Of a stretch of 10,704 nucleotides of DNA, positions 7,215-10,704 are shown in pieces. A program made the translations under genes and the position numbers. This DNA is from Deltaproteobacteria bacterium (lineage in GTDB: Bacteria > Desulfobacterota > Binatia > UBA9968). Position 1 is the stretch's first letter, and each line of letters starts with the position of its first letter. The stretch covers positions 1 to 10,704 of the forward strand of contig JAJONK010000054.1 of assembly GCA_021323355.1 (NCBI GenBank). The letters are read 5' to 3'. Below the pieces are notes generated by a model. That model had not been told where the DNA came from and did not search any database. It saw nothing but the letters and a program-made list of their open reading frames with translations.

Positions 7215-7249
7215 CCATCTTATTTGCCGGTTGGCAAATCTTTAGATGG
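7215..7249. promoter_or_regulatory. Nested inverted repeat (35 bases) upstream of the second binding protein
   Basis: The inner arms ATTTGCC (7222-7228) and GGCAAAT (7233-7239) flank a GGTT loop. Outside them a second pair, CCATCT (7215-7220) and AGATGG (7244-7249), also matches perfectly, with one unpaired base on the left and four on the right. In RNA this could form a 13-pair stem with one internal loop; in DNA the inner 18 bases look like a dyad operator. It is about 105 bases before the start codon at 7354. There is no following T-run, so it is not a standard terminator. Confidence 0.6.
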
Positions 7250-7341
7250 CAAAGCATGCTCTTGCAAGGAACAGCTGGTCGGGCCGCGCAACAACCCAAA
7301 TACAGTTACAAAAGTTTCGTCCACAATGTTCTGCACGACAC

Positions 7342-7346
7342 GGAGG
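7342..7346 (+). promoter_or_regulatory. Ribosome binding site GGAGG fixing the start at 7354
   Basis: GGAGG sits seven bases before the ATG at 7354. The further upstream in-frame ATG at 7246 and the downstream ATG at 7396 have no comparable site, so 7354 is preferred even though it gives a long, polar n-region before the hydrophobic signal segment. Confidence 0.75.
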
Positions 7347-7353
7347 CTTTTCG

Positions 7354-8403
7354 ATGGCAATCTCGCGACTCATCAATTGCAGATCAGAGTTTTCCATGAC
7401 TCACTGGAACAGGTTTAATCACGCCTGGATGTTCGCGGTGGGGCTCGTCCTTTCAACTCTTTGTGTTAACCCTCCCTCTCACGCTCAGGAGGGACGACGG
7501 CTTCGCGCCGGCTACACGTCGCTTTCGGGAAATATGTTGCCGCTGTGGGCTGCGCGCGAGGGCGGCTATTTCAAAAAACACGGGCTCGAATTCGATCTGA
7601 TTTCAATGCCGAGCGGCAACGAGGGAATGAGCGCATTGATCGCCGGTGAATTGGAATTCCTAGCCATCGCTGGAAGCACGACCGCATCGGCCGCCATCGG
7701 CGGCGCCGATGTCGTCGCCCTTGCCACAACGGTCGAGCGTCTGGTTGCGTTTCTGGTGGCCGCGCCGTCGATACAGAAGCCGGAGGATCTCAAAGGAAAG
7801 TCGGTGGGTATCAGCCGCTTCGGCACCTCCATCGATACCGGCGCACGGCTGGCGATTCAGCACTATGGCCTTGAACCGATCAAAGATGTCTCGATTGTGC
7901 AGATCGGCGCTGTCGCATCGATTCTCAGCGCCATGCGCGGCGGCCGTATTCAAGCGGCGATTTTAACCTACCCTTCAATCATACAAGCACGGCGCGAAGG
8001 TTACCGTGAATTACTGGACATCGCCTCGCTCGGGATGCCCTATGCGTCCACCGGAATTACCGTCCGGCGCAGTTACATGCAACAGCGCCGGGATCTGGTG
8101 ACTAATTATGTCAAAGCGATCGTCGAATCCATCGCGCGAGTAAAAAAAGACAAAGCGTTTGCTGTCGATGTCATGAGCAAGTACCTGCGCACCACCGACA
8201 AGGAGGTGCTGGAAGGAACTTATGACATTTCTGTGACGAAGTATCTCAAGCGGGTTCCTTTACCAACACTCGAAGCCTTCCGTTCCGTGGTGGACGAGCT
8301 AGCGCAGGTCAATCCCAAGGCAAAGGGACAAGACCCGAAAAAATTCTACGATGACAGCATCCTAAGAGAACTAGAAAAGAGCGGGTTCATTAGCGCTCGG
8401 TAG
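7354..8403 (+). CDS. ABC transporter substrate-binding protein (NMT1/SsuA/TauA-like), second copy
   Basis: This 349-residue protein is a predicted periplasmic binding protein. The hydrophobic segment AWMFAVGLVLSTLCV (about 24-38) is followed by a likely signal peptidase I site, PPSHA-QE (after residue 44). The Cys in this segment is not in a lipobox, since Leu precedes it. The mature part begins RLRAGYTSLSGNMLPLWAAR, then GGYFKKHGLEFDLI, SALIAGELEFLAIAGSTTASA, IQKPEDLKGKSVGISRFGTS, a RIQAAILT strand and a C-terminal KFYDDSILRELEKSGF, all typical of the NMT1/SsuA-like group. It is a diverged paralogue of the protein at 3394-4389. If translation began at the ATG at 7396 the signal peptide would look more conventional, but the ribosome binding site favours 7354. 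It stands alone after a long leader with inverted and direct repeats, and faces the permease genes of the opposite strand. Its transporter partner is not evident; the nearby minus-strand permeases are candidates. Confidence 0.9.
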   Translation: MAISRLINCRSEFSMTHWNRFNHAWMFAVGLVLSTLCVNPPSHAQEGRRLRAGYTSLSGNMLPLWAAREGGYFKKHGLEFDLISMPSGNEGMSALIAGELEFLAIAGSTTASAAIGGADVVALATTVERLVAFLVAAPSIQKPEDLKGKSVGISRFGTSIDTGARLAIQHYGLEPIKDVSIVQIGAVASILSAMRGGRIQAAILTYPSIIQARREGYRELLDIASLGMPYASTGITVRRSYMQQRRDLVTNYVKAIVESIARVKKDKAFAVDVMSKYLRTTDKEVLEGTYDISVTKYLKRVPLPTLEAFRSVVDELAQVNPKAKGQDPKKFYDDSILRELEKSGFISAR

Positions 8404-8568
8404 TTGACATGAACCGCTCGATGTTCGCCGTTTCAAACGTTCAAAGTCAAACGCGGAGCATTGCTGCTCTCTATGATCCCAGGGATGGCGGTATCCCCAA
8501 CCGAGCCGAACTAAAGTGCAACAGCCCGACCGGTCGATTCAACTTTCCGCTTTGATATTTAGTCCTGG
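8404..8568. other. Convergent intergenic region, no clear terminator
   Basis: These 165 bases separate two converging transcription units. The only local hairpin I see is a short one (GAGCA at 8456-8460 with TGCTC at 8465-8469), with no T-run on either strand. Transcript ends are therefore not predictable here. Confidence 0.4.
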
Positions 8569-9384
8569 TTAGAAGTACATCCCGGGGTCGCCACTGGCGC
8601 GCGGAAGCGGCGACACGATTGAGAAGAGAAATTTCAATGTCCAGTTTGCGATTGCGGCGAGAATGAAGATGAATAGCAATAACGAATACATATCGGCGAT
8701 ACGGAATTGGCCGTAATACTCGACGATCATGAAACCCAATCCCGCTTTGGCGATCTTGGTTTCCGCCAGGAGCGCGCCGGTCACCGCCGCCCCCATGCCA
8801 AGTCTTATGCCGGTAAAAACCTGACCGGCGATGGCGGGTAAATAAACGTGGGTTGCGATTTGCAGCGCGCTTGCGCCGGCGGTGCGCGCAACGTCGACGT
8901 AAACTTTCTTGACTTCGCGCATACCGGCAATCGTCAGCAGCGAAATCGGAAAGAACGCCGCGATAGCGCCCACCGCAAGCTTGGAGTGAACGTCAATTCC
9001 CAGAAACAAAATGAAAACGGGAAAGATCACGATCTTGGGGACCACCGCGGCATAAAGGATCAACGGTTCGACGATTTCCAGCCAACTGCGCCGGCTACCC
9101 CAAACAATCCCGAGTGGGATGGCGCTAAGCATCGCCAACGCGAGCGCGCCGCCGACTTCATAAAAACTGGCTTTGAGGTGCGGCAACAGCAGCGGTGTGG
9201 TGACGAACCTCCAGAGAGACTGTAGAATCTCGACCATGGGCGGGAACAGTTCGTCAAAGAGGATGCCGGTGCGGCCGATGAATTCCCAAATCGCGATGAC
9301 GACGACGAGGGTCAGAGCTTGAACGCTAAATGGCGTTTGGATCTGCGCTGCGAACAAAGTACTGTTTGGCCGCCGGTTCATCAT
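8569..9384 (-). CDS. ABC transporter permease (SsuC/TauC-like)
   Basis: This 271-residue inner-membrane protein is a BPD-type permease subunit of an importer. Membrane segments are visible at about 22-36 (ALTLVVVIAIWEFIG), 76-95, 107-129, 135-154 and 233-256. The cytoplasmic EAA loop that contacts the ATPase is DVARTAGASALQIATHVYLP (about 164-183), with the invariant Gly170 and the LP end, followed by IRLGMGAAVTGALLAE. Length and topology match the family. Tandem ATGs at 9384 and 9381 are both possible starts, and neither has a good Shine-Dalgarno sequence. It lies 72 bases downstream of the second permease and is last in the minus-strand unit. With that protein it would form a heterodimeric channel, as is common where two unequal SsuC-like genes are adjacent. 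No ATPase gene is present in the window. Confidence 0.92.
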   Translation of the reverse strand: MMNRRPNSTLFAAQIQTPFSVQALTLVVVIAIWEFIGRTGILFDELFPPMVEILQSLWRFVTTPLLLPHLKASFYEVGGALALAMLSAIPLGIVWGSRRSWLEIVEPLILYAAVVPKIVIFPVFILFLGIDVHSKLAVGAIAAFFPISLLTIAGMREVKKVYVDVARTAGASALQIATHVYLPAIAGQVFTGIRLGMGAAVTGALLAETKIAKAGLGFMIVEYYGQFRIADMYSLLLFIFILAAIANWTLKFLFSIVSPLPRASGDPGMYF

Positions 9385-9456
9385 TATTCTTGATTGAAAA
9401 TCGTCCGAATTCGCAACGTCAACTCCTAGCCCTGAGATTCCGCGAGGAGTCTATGG

Positions 9457-10170
9457 CTATTTCCGAATGAAAACCTCAAGACGATTGATCGCATAAAGAA
9501 ATACAACTGAGAGCACGATCGTCCCCAACAACCCCGCATACACCTCTTCAACTTCGAATTTGAAAGCCGCGTCGGACAGCCACATGCCGACGCCGCCAAC
9601 CTGCGCAACGTATTCGAGACCGAGAACGGATTTTAGAATGTAAGTGAGCGCCAGTCTAAAGCCGCTGAAAATTGCCGGCGCAACGGCGGGAACGAGAATA
9701 TACCGAAACATCTGCTTGCGATTCAGGTTCATGCTGGCGCCGACCTGCAGCAAGATCGGATTGACGTTTTGGAAGGCTCCTTTGGTGTTGATTATGATCG
9801 GAATCAACCCGAAAATCGAAGAAAGCGCGACCACTGCTGCGCTGGTCCGGCCGAAGGTGACGAGAAATATCGGATAGGCAAGAATCACCGGCGAAGAGAA
9901 CAGCGCGGCGAGAAACATCTCGTAACTATTGCCGATCAGTTTGTAACGCCAGAGTAAGAAACCGGCGAAGACTCCAACCACCGTTGCGATACACAAGCAC
10001 GCGGCGATCTCGAAGATGGTAATGCCGGTCAGCCGGAGCGCATTGCCGTGGGCGATCTGCTCCCACAGCACGATCAATGCCCGTGTGGGAGCGGCGAGAA
10101 AGAAACTGCTGATCCATCCCAGTCGCACCGCGGACTCGGCGATGACGACCACACCTAAGATAATCCCCAA
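9457..10170 (-). CDS. ABC transporter permease (SsuC/TauC-like), atypical start
   Basis: This BPD-type inner-membrane permease is 237 residues long from a TTG at 10170. The sequence shows a first hydrophobic segment (GIILGVVVIAESAVRLGWI), segments near 52-74, 85-105, 111-128 and 213-228, and an EAA-type loop (ILLQVGASMNLNRKQMFRYI, then LVPAVAPAIFSGFRL, Gly144). The frame is open upstream to a TAA at 10225-10227, yet contains no ATG or GTG before the first membrane segment. Possible starts are TTG 10170 (no ribosome binding site), CTG 10185, or ACG 10203, which has GGAG six bases upstream. The N-terminus is thus uncertain, and a mutated ATG or a sequencing error is possible. It is 202 bases downstream of a binding-protein gene and upstream of its partner permease, in the order binding protein, permease, permease. 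Confidence 0.88.
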   Translation of the reverse strand: MGIILGVVVIAESAVRLGWISSFFLAAPTRALIVLWEQIAHGNALRLTGITIFEIAACLCIATVVGVFAGFLLWRYKLIGNSYEMFLAALFSSPVILAYPIFLVTFGRTSAAVVALSSIFGLIPIIINTKGAFQNVNPILLQVGASMNLNRKQMFRYILVPAVAPAIFSGFRLALTYILKSVLGLEYVAQVGGVGMWLSDAAFKFEVEEVYAGLLGTIVLSVVFLYAINRLEVFIRK

Positions 10171-10227
10171 ACGCCAAGCGTTCAGTCTCGTGCTTTCGGG
10201 CGTAAGAAACTCCGTTTGTTCAAGTTA

Positions 10228-10371
10228 AACGGTCAAGCCGTTCGAACGAGGCAAATCCCGCCTTAGATGTGAAGGACAGGAATGCTCCGAGAACTCAGCT
10301 TGCCCGGAAAATAGTCAATCTTCGACCTCCGAACGTTCGCCCCCCGAGCTTAGTCGAGGAGATCGGCGAAT
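10228..10371. other. Spacer between binding protein and permease with two 10-bp palindromes
   Basis: The spacer contains two perfect 10-base palindromes built from the same half-sites: CGTTCGAACG at 10239-10248 and CGAACGTTCG at 10330-10339. No gene or clear terminator is visible. The palindromes may be regulator sites for the permease genes or chance occurrences. Confidence 0.4.
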
Positions 10372-10704
10372 CTACGGCAAGAAGCTCAAGTCAATCAGGC
10401 TCTTGATCTCCGCTTGGGTCAGCGGCTGCGTCAGAAATTTGTTCCTGATTCCGTCCTCGATGGTGTCCTGCAAGCCGCGAATCGGTTTCAGAGTCATAGC
10501 CGCACGATTGTAATAGTCCCAGGTTTTGAGCACGGCGGCCTCCGGATATTTCATCTCGGCGCGGCGGATCCAGATCTTCGCTGTGTCCTCTTTGTGTTCG
10601 AACATATAATCGAGGGCGCGTTGTTGGGCTCGAAAGAAGCCGCGAACGGCGTCAGGGTTTTTCGCGGCAAAATCGTTATTGAGGAAATGCACCCGGGGAG
10701 TGAT
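10372..10704 (-). CDS. ABC transporter substrate-binding protein, C-terminal part (gene continues beyond window)
   Basis: The last 110 residues of a binding protein are visible; the frame is open to the window edge, so the N-terminal two thirds and the true start lie outside. The GTG at 10692 is internal, not a start. The visible part (FAAKNPDAVRGFFRAQQRAL, then KEDTAKIWIRRAEMKYPEAAVLKTWDYY, then LTQAEIKSLIDLSFLP) matches the helical C-terminal region of NMT1/SsuA-like proteins. There the segment AKNPDAVRGFF corresponds to the helix in the protein at 7354-8403 that reads RRDLVTNYVKAI. It precedes two permease genes in the same direction and is the most likely partner of that channel. An ATPase gene may lie further upstream, outside the window. 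Confidence 0.85.
   Translation of the reverse strand: MTPRVHFLNNDFAAKNPDAVRGFFRAQQRALDYMFEHKEDTAKIWIRRAEMKYPEAAVLKTWDYYNRAAMTLKPIRGLQDTIEDGIRNKFLTQPLTQAEIKSLIDLSFLP

Larger units (their letters stand above)
6982..7353. other. Long non-coding leader/spacer with repeat structures
   Basis: These 372 bases separate the four-gene operon from the second binding protein. No frame carries a recognisable protein. The region holds the 18-bp tandem duplication (7091-7126), the nested inverted repeat (7215-7249) and the ribosome binding site of the next gene. I found no convincing rho-independent terminator after 6981 and no high-scoring -35/-10 pair, so whether the downstream gene has its own promoter cannot be settled by eye. 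Confidence 0.6.

Noticed and set aside
8455..8470. Short hairpin between the convergent genes as a bidirectional terminator
   Set aside because: Only five strong pairs and no T-run on either strand.
8848..9225. 125-codon plus-strand frame antisense to the permease
   Set aside because: Low-complexity, highly charged translation opposite a clear membrane protein; a typical shadow frame.
1..10704. CRISPR array, tRNA, rRNA, insertion sequence or prophage genes
   Set aside because: No regularly spaced repeats, no cloverleaf or rRNA-like stretches and no transposase or phage proteins were found on either strand.

Overview
This 10.7 kb stretch looks like a chromosomal piece of a free-living, probably soil or environmental, Gram-negative bacterium with moderate GC content. 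Expanded sets of NMT1/SsuA/TauA-type periplasmic binding proteins, mixed with an amidohydrolase-2 protein, an SDR, a cysteine-free carboxymuconolactone-decarboxylase-like (CMD) protein and a 2-hydroxyacid dehydrogenase, are typical of uncultured deltaproteobacterial, Binatota, Tectomicrobia or Rokubacteria-like genomes. That lineage is an inference from gene content; no rRNA or marker gene is present.

Layout. Left arm (minus strand): an exported dienelactone-hydrolase-like enzyme (62-913); a 286-base spacer; then a two-gene unit transcribed SDR oxidoreductase (3121 to 2357) followed by amidohydrolase (2282 to 1200). A 272-base divergent intergenic region (3122-3393) carries a sigma70-like promoter candidate and a small inverted repeat. 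Middle (plus strand): a binding protein (3394-4389), a SAM methyltransferase (4408-5271), the CMD-family protein (5342-5884) and a D-2-hydroxyacid-dehydrogenase-like protein (5890-6981), closely spaced and probably one operon. A 372-base non-coding stretch (6982-7353) holds a perfect 18-bp tandem duplication and a nested inverted repeat, and leads to a second binding protein (7354-8403). Right arm (minus strand, convergent): two tandem ABC permeases (8569-9384 and 9457-10170) downstream of a third binding protein cut by the window edge (10372-10704).

Reading of the whole: this resembles a small-molecule uptake-and-catabolism island. Three NMT1/SsuA-like binding proteins would capture an organic substrate in the periplasm. 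The permease pair, with an ATPase that is not visible here, would import it. The SDR, amidohydrolase, methyltransferase, CMD-like and dehydrogenase-like proteins could process an organic acid or aromatic compound. The substrate cannot be read from sequence.

Most notable points: the dehydrogenase-like protein lacks the family's catalytic arginine (Gln at residue 289) although its Glu and His remain; the second binding protein is preceded by an elaborate inverted repeat and a tandem duplication; and the upstream permease has no conventional start codon, with a GGAG box six bases before an ACG.
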